In this document: in pieces, positions 1 to 14,000 of the stretch
Layout of the letters: each line of letters opens with the position of its first letter
How positions within the stretch are numbered: position 1 is the stretch's first letter
Origin: Owenia fusiformis
Taxonomy: Eukaryota > Annelida > Polychaeta > Sabellida > Oweniidae
Assembly: GCA_903813345.2 (NCBI GenBank)
Contig: CAIIXF020000004.1
Location: forward strand, 12,916,196-12,980,195
Direction: 5' to 3'
Length of the DNA: 64,000 bases
Notes under the pieces: model-generated
Database searches by the model: none
The model's input: only the letters and a program-made list of their open reading frames with translations
What the model was told of the DNA's origin: nothing
Position numbers and translations under genes: made by a program

Positions 1-802
1 TATCTCTTTTGAAAGTTGTTGATGCTATCCAAGTACAACAATCTTTTGTCCATTGATCACTTATCTACACAAGAAAATACATAGATTCCGAAATTAGTGG
101 GTGTTTTTGTGTCACCCTGTAAAACATAAATATGTGACATAATCAGGTGTCTTGGTGATGTAAATACCTGTATGTTTTATGATATTGACATGGTTTTATT
201 ATGTGTTTCTATGTCACACCCTCCTTGGTGCACAGTAAAACAGTCACGTTATCATACTCCCCTTAGGTTTAAGTTTCCCTACATGTGAATAAACGTGTAT
301 TTTGTTTTTCTATCCTTCAGAGAGATGAAGAGTTAAACATTCCATGTGTTCATTTGAGTGACTCCTAGTTCACTTTCTAGATCAGTTTGTCCTAATTACA
401 TATGTTACGTATGTCATCTATCTGATGATACTAGATCGCAATGGTAACCAACTAAATCAGAGAATATTTCTCGCTAGTTAACAGGGGCTGTACCAAATTA
501 AGTGTGACAGTTAACGTGCAGGGTAATGTCTTGGTCACATTTAATTGCTCCGATTTTCACTACGGCGCCCGGTCGATTGATTATTTTGTTCAGAATTGAA
601 TACAATATTGAGCAAAACACTCAATCGGCCGGGCTCCGGCCGATGGATCGGAGCAAATGTGACCCAGGCATTAGGTACATACACGAGGGCGATGAAGATT
701 TGGAAACAACACCTTCATGGTATGATTCACCAACAATGCAAACAGTGAGTCCAGAGCTTAAATCCTTAATCAAAATTCCATGTGTTGTACTTTACCATTA
801 CT

Positions 803-1574
803 CAGGCCCGTAGCCAGGAGGGGGGGGGGGGCTCGGGAGGCTCGTGCGAGCCCCCCTCCCAGATATCTCCTAAAATAATGTGGACCTACCTTTTTTGCTT
901 TCTTGAAGAATTTCCTGACATTTCGAGGTAGAAGGTAACATTTGGTGACATATGTAGGGTGTATATTGATGTGATTGCCCCTTTGTTTTATAAAATTCTA
1001 GAATATAACTAGAATAGCGAGGCAACTAAATGATTCGAAAATTAATCATATATTTTGATCTTTTAATCGCTCAGAAGGTGCCAAATAAGCCTAAATATTC
1101 AATTTTTATTTAAATACATTAATTATATATTTTGATCCTCGAATTGCCCAGAACGCAAATCAGCCCAAAAATCTTCACTTTTTCAGGGGAGCATGGCCCT
1201 GATTTTTTAATAAATCATATATTATGGTCCTAGAATCGCCCAGAACGTGTCAAATACAGTAAGACTCACAATTCGATTTTTTAAAATACGTAAATCATAT
1301 ATTTTGATCCCTAGAACGACCAAAACGCATCAGAATCGCCCAGAATGCGCTAAAAAAGCCTAAAAATTCATTTTTAAATACGTAAATCATATGTTTTTAT
1401 CCTAGAATCGCTCAGAATGCACCAGAATTGCCCAGAATGCGCCAAATAAGCCTAAAAATTCAATTTTTTAAATAAGTAAATCATTTATTTTGATCCTAGA
1501 ATCGCCCAGAACGCACTACATGTAAATCAGCCCAAAACTCCTAAATTTTCCAGGAGAGCATGCCCTCTGGCTAC
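803..1574. mobile_element. Inverted-repeat element, GCCCGTAGCCAG family, with internal tandem repeats
   Basis: The left end reads CAGGCCCGTAGCCAGG followed by a G-run, and the right end CTGGCTAC is its complement. Between about 1036 and 1520 are four to five degenerate units built on AATCATATATTTTGATCCT, then AGAATCGCCCAGAACGC. The same ends occur at 10549, 13882 and 22709. It has no coding capacity. Confidence 0.55.
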
Positions 1575-2361
1575 ATTACTCACAAGGTATTATTTTACAG
1601 GCCATGATAATTAGGCTCGAATTTTGTTCCGTCTAAATCAAATAACTAGTCATTTTTAACAACATTAGGGAATTATTGGGCATTTTTCAAAATTTGTGCC
1701 CTTATTTTCTTCTGAATAAGCGCGAAAATTTTGAGGTTCCCTCCCTTGTTTTCGTGGCCTCCCCTGGTGTCTTGTTAATAACACGTACCCTTTAGTGGTC
1801 ACAATGTGAAGTTGGTTAAGCATGAAAACATTTTTGTGTGTGGATGGGGGGGGGGGGGAAGGGGTTCGATCCCCCCTAACCAAAACCTGGCTAAGGGCAT
1901 GATTACTGGCATTATACCGTATACTACATTCGGAGTTTGTGTATGTATATGTGTAACTATGAAATTCACTGTCTAGGATTTTGCTACAGACATTTACTTA
2001 CAAAAATATATAGAAACTGGACCAGATCTTTGGGAAACGATGAAAACATCGATTTGCTCAAATTTTATCACCCGCATGTTGTACCATACCCCGTGCGTTC
2101 AACTATGCGCTTGATTTGGTTCACGCCCCGAGTAGTCGAAGGCAGAAAGACGCGATGAGTATCAGAATGCCCCCTCCCCTTCGGTTCTTACAACTGACTA
2201 CACTTGGGATTGTATTTCCCATGAATTATGTAATCATGGATCAGTGAATAATCAACCCCAATTACCATAATGATGAATCAAACTGCATACCTGTGATCAA
2301 CCCTTGCAATTGCCTTGGTTTTTACAGTCGTGCGCCAAGCTCTGGATATTGGCGAATTCAT

Positions 2362-3395
2362 CAGGGTGGTCCAAAAAAAAGTGAACCCCTGCAACTGGCC
2401 ATATTTCCCTTATTACTTGCAGGAATTCTTTTTTATTTTCACATGTTGTAGAGGAAGGTCTAAAATTTATGTTGGTACCATACATTTTTCTTAGTCTTGA
2501 AATTTGCAGAAATTATAAGCCCTAACCAAACATTACTGAAAATGGACAAATTGTGATTTTCAATATTCGCGATTCTTCAACCCTTTAACACCTTTCCCTT
2601 GAGAATTTTTTAAGCTGCAATCTTAAAGAACTAATATTTTCTGACTTTGTTAAATTTTAAATCCTGCACATAATAGCTTAAAACTAGCATCCTACATTTG
2701 TTAGTTGCAAAGTTATTGTGATCCAAAGAGATGTGCTAAGCTTCCAAAGACAAAAACATTTTCCAGTGAAATCATGAACATACCCCTATATGATCTTGAA
2801 ATGTCAATATCTTCACTAATCATGGACCAATTCTAATGATATATGGCTCAAAACATTGAATATTGGTTTTCTTTTGATATTTTAAAGATATTTGATGATC
2901 AGATTCCTGGTCACAGGGGGCAACTTCCTTCCATAAGAGGCCCCCCTCTAACAGGTACGAAAAATTTCGAACGTACATTTTTTTGCGGCGTTCGTATTTT
3001 TGCTGCGTAGACGATCTTTTTTAGAAATTTTTCTATAGAAATATTTTTGCTTGACAATTACCAGGTAAAATGCGTATTTGCGTGACATTTTCTGTCACGC
3101 AAAAATAACTGGCGTGACTTCAAATTCTTCAGCAAATGCGTGACAAATACGCAAATTGCGGGACAGTTGACAGGCCTGCATCCAATGTGTTTCAATAATT
3201 TCCGTGAATCACATTTGTAAAATTTTGTACAATATCTAATTTCCAGGCATGTTTGTTAAACGCTTGTAATTTCTTCAAAATTTAAGACTGAGAATAAATT
3301 AATCTCTACAACATGTGATAATATGATCCAATTCATGCATGTATTAAGAAAAATGTAGCCTGTTGCAGGGGTTCACTTTTTTTTGGACCACCCTG
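2362..3395. mobile_element. Mariner-like non-autonomous element, about 1 kb, 33-bp TIRs
   Basis: The left TIR starts CAGGGTGGTCC, then A8, GTGAACCCCTGCAAC. The right end at 3363-3395 is its exact complement in reverse. The interior has no transposase frame. It contains a nested fragment of the CAGGCCTGTCAAC element (about 2955-3178). The ends resemble Tc1/mariner-type termini, but the superfamily is inferred. Confidence 0.8.
2955..3178 (-). mobile_element. Nested fragment of the CAGGCCTGTCAAC element
   Basis: The end GTTGACAGGCCTG and about 220 bases of interior (repeated GTCACGCAAA / AAATACGC palindromic motifs) match, in reverse, the longer copy at 5942-6382. It lies inside the mariner-like element and is therefore younger than it. 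Confidence 0.75.
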
Positions 3396-4212
3396 TAAAT
3401 TATATAAGGAAAATATTTGCGAAGGTCGTAGTAAAGACGTTTTTTACATTATACAATATAATCTCGATGGGATACTATCACTACTTACTCAACCTTTTCT
3501 TGGAAATAAACGGCACCATAAACGTCGTCCTTTTATTTTGTAAACATATTATGATAAGTCGACATAGATTGCTGGTGATCACATACATTTTGTAAGGGTT
3601 AGTCATTGACTGAATAATGCCCCATGGTCAATGTAACCGACCTTGCAAATAAAACGGCGGCATTGTACACATCATTGCGGAAAAATAAACAAATGACAAC
3701 ATAAATAAAATCACTGACTTGGTAAGTTGAAATTTATGTAAGAAGATTTGAAAAAATTCCGGAAAATTGAGGAAAAAATAATAAAACGTACGTCGTACTT
3801 TTTGCAAGGGAATTGGTTTTCCCTCGGATAGGTTCAAACTGAGTTGTATTGAATCACCCCCATTGTGATTAGTCCACTTCCCATTTACCATTATATTTGT
3901 TACGGTTTTAAGTGCGAGGCACCTAACGGGGTAGTTTCGACATGGGGAAATATTATATTTAGTTGTATATTTGAAATTATCGGCAATCATCTTCGCTCAA
4001 CTTTTTAGGTGAAGTATGGTTTGAACAATTTGAATCTAAGAATCACTATTGAAAATGTATTTGACAATATGTTTAATGTCATAACATTGGCTCACATCGC
4101 ATTAAGCAACATATTTTGAAGAGCAATTTAGAATATCCTAACATATATTGTATTTACATATCTTTCGAGTTCTTGATTTCGTTTGTCCAAAAGAAAGATT
4201 CATCTGTAATCA

Positions 4213-4368
4213 CCAGCGGATCTAGACGGGGGCGCGGGGGGCGCACGCCCCACTCCCCTAAAAAGTCGGAAAATTCGTGTTTTGCCTCATCGCTTTTTAC
4301 AAAATTTGACTTCGCTCACAGTTATTATCACACGCCCCCCTAACACAAAATCCCGGATCCGCCCCTGG
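4213..4368. mobile_element. Short inverted-repeat element, CCAG..CGGATC ends
   Basis: The left end CCAGCGGATCTAG is followed by a G/C-rich run. The right end GGATCCGCCCCTGG is an imperfect reverse complement. About 155 bases, non-coding, consistent with an hAT-type MITE. Confidence 0.55.
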
Positions 4369-4550
4369 TAATGATGGTACTTTGATAGTTATTATTAGTG
4401 GTAGGTAACAGTAATTGAGCCTTTAGGAATGTGTTCCGATCTTGAAATCAGTGGTAACATGAATTGGGTTCAAATAATGCATAATAAAAACTAAAAGGAA
4501 ATCATTTGACCCAGTTATATTATACGCTCTCATAAATTGAACAAATAAGC

Positions 4551-4722
4551 CCGGTGTAAAAGGGTAGGAGGTCCTATCAAATTAGGGTCCTACTTTCCAT
4601 TCATTTATATGGTGACCTAAATACAACTCTTTCCCTTATTATCGTATCCACAATCAGGGCCAGTAAGGGCCTTTAAGAAAGAGGACCATAATCCACAGGG
4701 ACCATAATTTCTTTTACACCGG
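4551..4722. mobile_element. Short inverted-repeat element, CCGGTGTAAAAG ends
   Basis: A perfect 12-base inverted repeat (CCGGTGTAAAAG / CTTTTACACCGG) bounds 172 bases. A looser inner repeat (GGTCC / GGACC) follows on each side. No coding potential. Confidence 0.65.
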
Positions 4723-5060
4723 ATTGCTCAAGGGATTGCTACTCAATCATAAAAATTAAACGCAGGTATTAGAGGTACCCCCGTCGGGTGCCTCGATGAG
4801 TCAACTATTCAACTTCTAAATTATTTCGCACGCCGAAGTATGCACTTATTTCAATATTGAAACAGAGGACGGCGAGAAAGCAAGTTTGTTGACAAACGAT
4901 TGAAAGTCTCAAACACAGAATTCACGACACACGCACACACATGCTATTTATTGGTGCCATTACATATATGTTTTAGCAAGGCGTACAATTGAATGGTGAC
5001 AACAATTCATAATTTTTAGTTTGGATTTCTTAGTAACTCCGCATTTTCGGAAACGCCAAA

Positions 5061-5075
5061 ATGAGTGAGAAATAT
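5061..5075 (+). CDS. SLC6 exon 1 (start codon, 5 codons)
   Basis: The ATG is preceded by GCCAAA, a good initiation context, and reads MSEKY before a consensus GTAAGT donor at 5076. It ends in phase 0, which fits exon 2 exactly. The 5' UTR start and promoter are not evident. No TATA box is obvious in the 300 bases upstream. An alternative start is the Met in exon 2. Confidence 0.6.
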
Positions 5076-8000
5076 GTAAGTACTGAACTGTATTACCATT
5101 GTATGTATTATTGTTTTGTTATCATTCAGTTTTTCCTATAAAAATTAATTTTCAGAAAATAAGGACATGTTCATCGTAAGTAAGTTTTACTTGTTGAAGT
5201 GGTCGAATGGGGAGGGGAGGGAGGGGTAACTTTTAAACAAACTTCAATTTTAGAAATTATAGTGGGCAACTTGGAAAATAGTAAATACATTCCCTAAAAA
5301 GATGACAAAACTGGAAAACTGAACGAAATGTCGTTATTGTCTGACATTAGTAACTGGCTATAAATTCCAAGTTAGCGATCCAGAAGATGTCAACCAATAC
5401 AACGATCATGTCAGTTTCTTTCAATTTCAGCCGAGCACAAACTCTTATTACTCTGAGGTAAACTATGTTTGCAAATTGCATGTGTGATGTAATAAACCCT
5501 GCATGAGAAATATGAAACTTGCATTGCATGACACGCCTCAGTTGCTTGAAGTACATTTACCTTGCATGATGTAAAAAAGTCTTGATTGAAGTACAGTACC
5601 ATGATTGGTAACTGATAATTAAGTTGCATGTCATACAAAAATAGTTTTATATCAAGTTCCCATACCCTGTCCATTTTATAGAACGATAAAGTAGAGAGAT
5701 ATTGGAAATATGCGGGCTTGATGTGAGACTATGTAAAAATGATGATTGATATTGTATGAATTGTTTGAAACACAATTGCTTGAAATCTAATAAGTTGCTT
5801 GAAATCCAATAAGTTACTTGAAATACTATAAGTTGCTTGAAATACAATAAGTTGCTTGAAATACAAGTTGCTTATAATTACAACTTGCTTTGAATACAAA
5901 CCTCTTAAAATATAAGTTGCTTGAAATATAAGTGAGATATACAGGCCTGTCAACTGTCCCGCAATTTGCGTATTTGTCACGCATTTGCTGAAGAATTTGA
6001 AGTCACGCCAGTTCTTTTTGCGTGACAGAAAATGTCACGCAAATACGCATTTTACCTGGAAATTGTCAAGCAAAAATATTTCTGTAGAAAAATTTCTAAA
6101 AAAGTTCGTATACACAGCAAAAGTACGAACGCCGAAAAAAAATGTACGCATTTCGTTCGGACTTTTCACGCGAATTACGTATATGTCACGCATTCCGTTC
6201 GAAATTTTCCGTACCTACCCCCCCAAAAATCAAAATCTGGTAAGATGTAATAAAATTTAAACCAAGGTGTTCAAAATTTGGATCAAGGTGTTCAGATTTG
6301 GACCAAGGTGTCCATATTTCGAGGGGAGGTGTTCAACATTTCCAAGTCACTCATGTTAGGTGTTCCCAAGTTGACAGGCCTGGATATAGTAAGTTGCTTG
6401 AAATAGAAGTCTCTTGAAATATAATAAGTTGCTTGAAATACCATAAGTTTCTTGAAATTCAAGTCACTTGAAGTATAAGCTGCTTGAAGTACATTACGGT
6501 ACTTGAAATACAAGTTTCTTGAAATACAATAAGTTGCCTGTGACATAGCCGTAGGGACCGGGGGTTCGATGGGTTCGGACAAACCCCCGGCCGGGATTTC
6601 TCCCAAAAAAATATTTGTGGAAAAATTCATTGCAATAACCAGAAACATATATTCAATTTATATGACCAGTAGGAAAAAATAGTAAAGGAAGAGGTTTGAG
6701 TATTGGCAAATATCCCTATGGTCATAATGAATCATTCTTAGGTGTAACATGAAGAATAGAATGTCATAATACTTTGGAAAATATTAAAGTGCTGGGGCAC
6801 ACATAAGCTGAGATAGGGATCATTTCATGATTCTCGTCATTAATGATAAAATCAGCGGAACTGTGATAGAAAATGGAATGTTTTCAAAGTTTTTTATTTT
6901 CAATTCAAAGAAAGCACAACAAATAAGTTTTTCAGCATTATTTGTTCTTTATTTGTTGCAAGGCATTGCAATTTAAGAGAGATGTTTAATGTTAGAGCCT
7001 ACAGAGCACAGTGGATATTTTGTTATTTCAATTTTTTTTTTTAAATTTCAGCCTATGTTTCATTCCATTAATACAATACTATTTGTCATCTGTCACTTCT
7101 ATCGTCAGTACCAATTGAGAGTATTCGTGCAGCCATTACGACTTTTATTGTGCGCCATGATTAAATAAGTATTACATTCTTCAAAAATATTTGCTTTTGA
7201 ATATACTAGTATTCAGAAACTAACTGTAGTTTCATGAGGTCATTATGAACTCCTCTATTACAAAATGAAATGGCAGATAAAATTATTTTGATTTGGATTC
7301 TTTTCAAAAATCATCTAAAAGTGTGGGAATAGCATGCCAGAATTTGACATAATGTATCTTTGAATGATGAATTGGGAATGACGATTTTTCAATGGTAGCT
7401 CGTTAAAAAATATGTTCCTTAGAGATATGTTGTAATTTGCCCTTTACAAAAGTTGTCTCAATGTATGCTAACCCTTGATTTGGATTTCATTGAACAATTA
7501 AACAATTGTTATATAAAATGTATGATTTTGCTACCAGAATTCAATATCTTTCAGTAAAAGATTCACCAAAAACTATTTCAATATAGAAAATCAAATTGTT
7601 GCCAAACTTTTGGAGGGGTGTAAATTGTATGTACAAAAAATACTTTTATGTGAGGTACACCGATGAAGGGGGAGATTTGTGGATACATAAAAAATCGAAC
7701 CCCTGGTCACCAATTGCTGGCTACGCCACTGCTGTGATGTGATGCAATAAATTACTATTTTGCATACTGCCTTCAATTGTGAAAAATCACAGCCTAATTC
7801 TATCAGTTTTGCTTCATAGTTTGAAAACAGATTACCATTTGCATTCGTTTGACTTCACTTCTTAAAACAGAGCTTCGTCTTCACTCTTTCAAACTAAAAT
7901 AAACCTGTGAACTCATCGCGCCAATCAGTGTTCGTCGGCCAAATTTGACCGACGTTCTTTATATGGTCATTCCTTCTGACGTCATCGTTGAGCCCGGAAT

Positions 8001-11000
8001 TGACCAATGACATGCGCATATTTAATTAGAACACATTTGGCGTATGTTTCTACAAGCTCGCTGATTGGTGGAAGGTTGGTGTGTAGGTCAAAAGTGATTT
8101 TCCCAAACTGTCACCGGTACCCGTCGTGGGGGCGGGGCTACTAAACTGTAATATGGTCTCTACTAGGCAGAGTGTAGTTTAACTAGACTCTGCACGCAGG
8201 GTAAAAACAGATGCATGTTTGTTGAGTAACAGATTAACCAGTTGCAGTTAAACGTGATTTAACCTGTACAGTTTTATAGTATATGTATACACATGTATAA
8301 ACAGATAGTAAATTGACAAACCCCCAAATCTATTAAATGCCAAAATCATGATTTTTGAGAGAAAAAAACATGATCACAAAATGTAAAATAAACTTTTTAA
8401 GAATTCACCTTTATCATTATATACCATATAATTGTAAACATAATTTTACAACTAGATGTGATTAATTTCGCATACTCTTTTCCTAGTTGAAGGCACAGAG
8501 GCTATATATACTTCGGGTATAGACACTAAATATTTTGAAAAGGGTAACCATTTCCTTAGCTAAAGGGAGAATACAGATTTGAAATTTTGTTAAGTTGAAT
8601 CATTTCCAAATTTTGTTTTGTAAATCATATGAGTCATTCACTTTTAAATAACTGAGTCATGAATTTCTATGGCACCATTGTAAAGAAAAACACCCAATGG
8701 TCCCAACAAAATGCTTTTGGCATTAGGTAAATTGTTAAAAGTATTAAGAGCGTTAAAAGGAAGAATAAAAAAAGCTGAGAAAATCAGACTTGCTAACAAT
8801 GAAAAAATAAATATTGCTATCCTCAATAAAAAAGCAAGTCATGTTGAAGACGTGTAGTGCAATTCCAAATTGTTTAAAGTTATGAAATCATTCGGGAGGT
8901 GGTGTTTTATTTGTATGACACTCATGTATTGTTTAATGCAAGTATGATCTAGTACTGCATTTGTTCTGTTCTACTTAGGCCCCATAGATTAAGGGTCTGG
9001 TTAGTTGAATATTTTTTTGGGAAAAGGACTTGACGTCAATGATCATGTTTTTTCAGATTTATTTAAAATTGTGAAAAACATGTTAGTGAACGTTCTTATA
9101 ACAGCCTAGTTCAACAAGTTAAACCCAATACCACGGCTTTCATTTATTAATCTGAATGTTCTTGTTACCGTGGTTGGGTTTAACTTCCGTGCTATGCCTT
9201 CATTTGATGCAAATTCTCACTACCAGTTATGAATTAAACGCGCATGGAATTCTATGCGCTACCATAGGCCACCATTAAAATCTTTGCATCAAGGGCTGAA
9301 TAGGCACGGACGTTAAACCTAGGGCGGGCCACAAGATATGTCAGATGAGAAATAAGGCCCAGACTAGGTTTAACTTGTTGAACTAATAACAGCCTCAATG
9401 GGTTGGCAAAAGGGTTTGGGCCACTACAGTAGCCACAGCTAAATGTACAATTTATTTGCCAGTGCCCTGTTAGCTTTTTTAAGCGTCATTCAAATAGTTA
9501 CTACTTTGGCAGTATTTGTTTTTCATTTTCAATGTAAGGCTCTATGGTATGTATTCTCAAATAAAAATGCCCAGTAACAAAGCTTATATCAGGAGAACAT
9601 TCACCAAATTTACAAAAAAAAACTCTTTGAAATAAAGAGAAATATGAGAATGATTTATAGAAAACCATATGGAGAAAACATTTTCAAAAATCAATTGCAA
9701 ACATTTGAAATATTTTACAACAATTAATCATAGAATAAATGCCAATGAATAAATGTGATATCCCCCGATGTATATATATTTTATTGTCACTGTGATGTAT
9801 TTAACAATGACATATTAGTCAGTACAATTTATAATATATGTACAAAACTGAACTTAAACTAGACTTAATCTTACTACAACAACTAATACAAAGACAGCAT
9901 GAAAAAACAATAAAATATTAAAAATATCCAAACTATCAGTTCACAACATCTGAAGGGTCAATAAAAGATCAATATTGGTACACATTTTAACTATCCGTCA
10001 AATTTACATTAAATTGTGGCATATTGAAACTTTGATTTTTTTCAGATTTTATTTTTATTAACTTAAAAATATTCTGCTTATTTGTTTTCAGAAAAATGGA
10101 GGCCATCCAAATGGTGATTACCCAATGGAAACATTTTCGGTAAGGAATAAATTTTGACAACTTTATGTTAATGTGATTAGTTGAAATAGATCAATATATC
10201 TTTTTATCTTTAACAGTGTGGTAATTTGACTTCCTTATGACACTGGCAAAGGGTACTTAGAGGCAAATACCAAAGACCCATTAACCATTGGAATTGGCAG
10301 TTTCATGCAGTAAATTATAACTTTCTAGTGGCTTCGAGTCTTTAGAAATGACAATTGAAGTCTAATTATTTACTTTTCTTCACTTTTAATCACCACCTAC
10401 AATGGTTAACTCAAAATTGGCAGATTTTTCTGAGGTGGAAATAAAATAGAAACAGAAAGTTAGAAACTATACATGTTCACGAAAAAATTAAGCCCTTATG
10501 ACTATTTTATCTAAACTTTATTTTACACTGTGAAGAAGATTAGAAGGGCAGGCCCGTAGCCAGGATTTGCCAAGGGGGGTTCACTTTTTGAAAAATTCCA
10601 AGGGGGGTTCACTTGTGATAATCTTGGTCCAAAAATGGCCAAAATCACTTAAAAAGTGCTCAGAATGGTGATTTTGTGTGTCCATTGAACCCCCTTGGCT
10701 ACGGGCCTGGAGGGCATGGGGCTCAATGCAAGACTATAATATCTATTACAGTCATGTACTTCGTTCAAATCACACATTAGTGCTCTAATATACAACTACT
10801 CTGTTCCTGATCATATGTTTTGAATCCCATTAAAAAACAATAAAATCACAAAAACACAGGCTGTACATGTACTGGATTTCCTCTCTTTGTTATAACAGTT
10901 TGTAAGTTTTTAAAGCATGTGTTAATTATATGGTTGCTGTTTTATTACTTTTTGAATATCCTTAAAAGTGAGCCTCAATCATAATTTGTCTTATTCAGAG

Positions 11001-14000
11001 GGCAGTTAAATTGTACCCTTTTCAATACCCCTTAAGCAAATAGTTTCTTGATTTTAGGGTAATGTTTGCAGTTTGGTGTATGTACATGAGATGTACTTAT
11101 TCAATGTCCCTCATATTCTTCTTATTGAATGTCCCTCGTATTCCGCATATTGAATGTCCCTCATATTCTGCTTATTGAATGTCCCTCATATTCTGCTTAT
11201 TGAATGTCCCTTGTATTATTCTTATTGAATGTCCCTTGTATTATTCTTATTGAATGCTCCTTGTATTATTCTTATTGAATGCTCCTTGTATTATTCTTAT
11301 TGAATGTCCCTCATATTATGCTTTTTGAATGTCCGTCGTATTATACTTATTGAATGTGCCTCGTATTCTGCTAAAGGGTGTAACCTTTAAAGATGTAAAT
11401 AACCTGTACAATGTAGATGGACAATCGCCAAAAATGGATTATAAGATTATCTACCTGAATTACCAGTGGATTATGACCTAAATGTATATGCTAGTTATGA
11501 ATGTACATGTATTTTCACCATTCTGAGCACTTCTCAAGTGATTTTGGCCATTTTCGGGCTAAAGTTGCCAAAATATGTCTCAATTTCAAATGTCACTTAT
11601 ACATTATGAACAACTTTATTCTCAATCACATAGTAAAACCTGTCTAATTTAAACACCACTTTGACCAGCCAAAAGTATTTGAACTGGCAGAAGTTCATCG
11701 TAGCCACACCCTCGCCATCTCTGTCCTTCTGGAGAGCATCTGTGATGCAACAGAGATCAGAATGGCAGATGTAACATTACAATTTTCTTCACATGGAAGT
11801 CTACGGCGGATTCAAAAATATATGAGACTGAAAAAAGTGTTCACAACGAGATGTGTTCAGACTAGAGAGTTGTTCAAATATGCATGTTTCACTGCATGCT
11901 ATTTATACATCTTAGAGACATTGTTGACTCAAAGGGTTATTGTAAACTTAATATTGAATTCTTAAATATTGACTCTACTTAATGTCAGTAATTCTTTAGA
12001 CATACACGGTTCAATTCCAAACAAATCTCCAGAATTTAACCCCAAAATATCATATATGCAATATATGTAGAATTCTTAATGTCGCATTGGTAATATGTCA
12101 AATTGAAAGCATTCAGAAAAGGGGAAGGGGAGGATTGAATGTTGTTCTTGGTGGATGACCTATGATTATCTATTTTTACATTGTTAACCTCTTGAATCCC
12201 AGGCTCTAAAATTGGCATGAAACCAGAGAATTTTTCATTTTTTGCCACCTTTTGACATTTTATTACATACCTATACAACTTTAGATGCTCAGCTTAGTAA
12301 AATTGGACGGCAGAGATCATTTCTACACGTTTTAAAACAATTTTTGTGTAAATTGGATGAAAATTGTTCAAATGAGAGCAATTTTTGTGAAAAATTTTGT
12401 GACGGATTTTCTCGTCCCTCTGGGCACCAGTCTTATTTCATTTGTGACGGATATATCCGTCACTCTGGGTATTCAAGAGGTTAACCTATTCCTTTAATAT
12501 ATAAGTTTCATTTATACAAGAGCATGATAAATACTACTAACAGCTAGGCTATAATTTTCACTTACCCAACCCCAAAATATTTTCTATGGGTTTCCAGTGC
12601 CAACTTCCATGAAGCTTGAGAGCTCCCCTTTCCCCAATCTTCTTCCTACCCAGAGTCTTGTATACATCCTGTGTATGTAACCCGGGATATGTCAATGGGA
12701 GGAGGAACATATACTCGTACAAGTAGGGCTAGATACCAGAGTATTTTTTATTCATATTTAATTATTCATGTATAGGTGCATGCATTCTGATACTCATAGC
12801 ATCTTTCTGTCTTACCTGACATTCTGATACTCATAGCATCTTTCTGTTTCACCTGAAACATGCTCTGATATTATGAGGCATATTCTGTGATCTGAGCAAA
12901 TCAGATGGGAAAAGTTATAACTGTCATTAAGTGTGATTGTTATCATGTAATCATTTACCTTAATGTCAATACATTACATAATGGGCATTGTATTTAACAG
13001 CAGATATTACAACAGGCACAGTTACACAAGTTTAGGGGAGGCATCAAAAGATCAATGTCTGATAGAAAACTAAATAAATCTAGTTTGGGGGGGAGGGGGT
13101 CAAAGCTATTTCAGTTTGCTATCCGACAAATTTCAACATTTAAGTTTTTGCAATTTTGACTCGGAATGCCTTGGAATGGTTTAAAAATACAGACTTTACC
13201 AGATGCATTCTCCATCAAGATGCATGTAACATGGAATATAATGCCTATTGTTGTTGGCACATGTTTTAAGAATTATACATAAGTTATAGTACTGCCCCCA
13301 TGAAAGTCCAAAGTGAGTTGCTAAAACATGTGAAAAGTCCGTGATCAACTTTCATTGTATTTAGTTTTGAGGGGGAGGGGGGGGGGGGGTCCAACTCAAA
13401 ACTAGATTTATTTAGTTTCCTATCAGACATTGAACTTTTGATGCCTCCCCTTAATGACCCCAATTAGATGAAATATGAGCTGGGATGAAAGATCTCAAAA
13501 ATCCTCAATTTTGGGCTCTCCTGGATCGCCAAATCAAGCTCATTATATCATGGCATCTCAGGGCTGAGAAGATTTGAGATGGCATGGTTTATCATGATGC
13601 TTACCTGAAATCATCCCAGGACTGAGAAGAAATGAGATATCATGGTTTATCATGATGGCATAGGTGTGATAATTCCATAGTAAAATTATGCAGAGTGAAA
13701 TCACTTGATTGGAATATATAATTGATGACTAAGAAATCGAGAATATTTTGTAATTAATTTCAATGTAAATTCTAAGTGCATTATTCAGTATGCGTCTAGG
13801 TATAATTTACTTGTTAATTTTGGGAATCTTATTTTGCTTACATGTACCTTGATTGCTTGATTACTCTCTGGGTAAGGAGATCAGGCCCGTAGCCAGCTTT
13901 TGCTGACGTGGGGGGGGGCACTTTTTAAAAAAATCCAAGGGGACAATTTAGGATCAAAAATCACCAAAACAGTGTTCAGAACGATAAAAAACTGCACGAT

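Larger units (their letters stand above)
1..5060. other. 5' flank of the SLC6 gene, repeat-rich, no recognisable gene
   Basis: The stretch holds several inverted-repeat elements (listed separately) and no ORF that I recognise. The ORF at 526-813 ends its better-looking part (to codon ACA at about 745) at a GTGAGT, so a partial exon of an unknown gene is possible. It has no recognisable domain. Confidence 0.5.

Noticed and set aside
526-813. 95-codon + frame with an acidic stretch and a GTGAGT after about codon 73
   Set aside because: It could be an exon but has no known domain and no partner exon in the window. Mentioned only within the 5' flank entry.
5156-5175. A 20-base microexon between TTTTCAG and GTAAGT just after exon 1
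   Set aside because: It has good splice signals but 20 bases would shift the frame of every later exon. It might be a rare poison exon, but the 15-base exon 1 joined straight to exon 2 keeps phase.
12036-12484. 80-codon frames, repeated almost identically at 28177-28419
   Set aside because: The + frames are the interior of the TTAA-flanked MITE, and the minus frame at 12036-12278 merely overlaps its left part. The copies match because the element is repeated, not because a protein is conserved.
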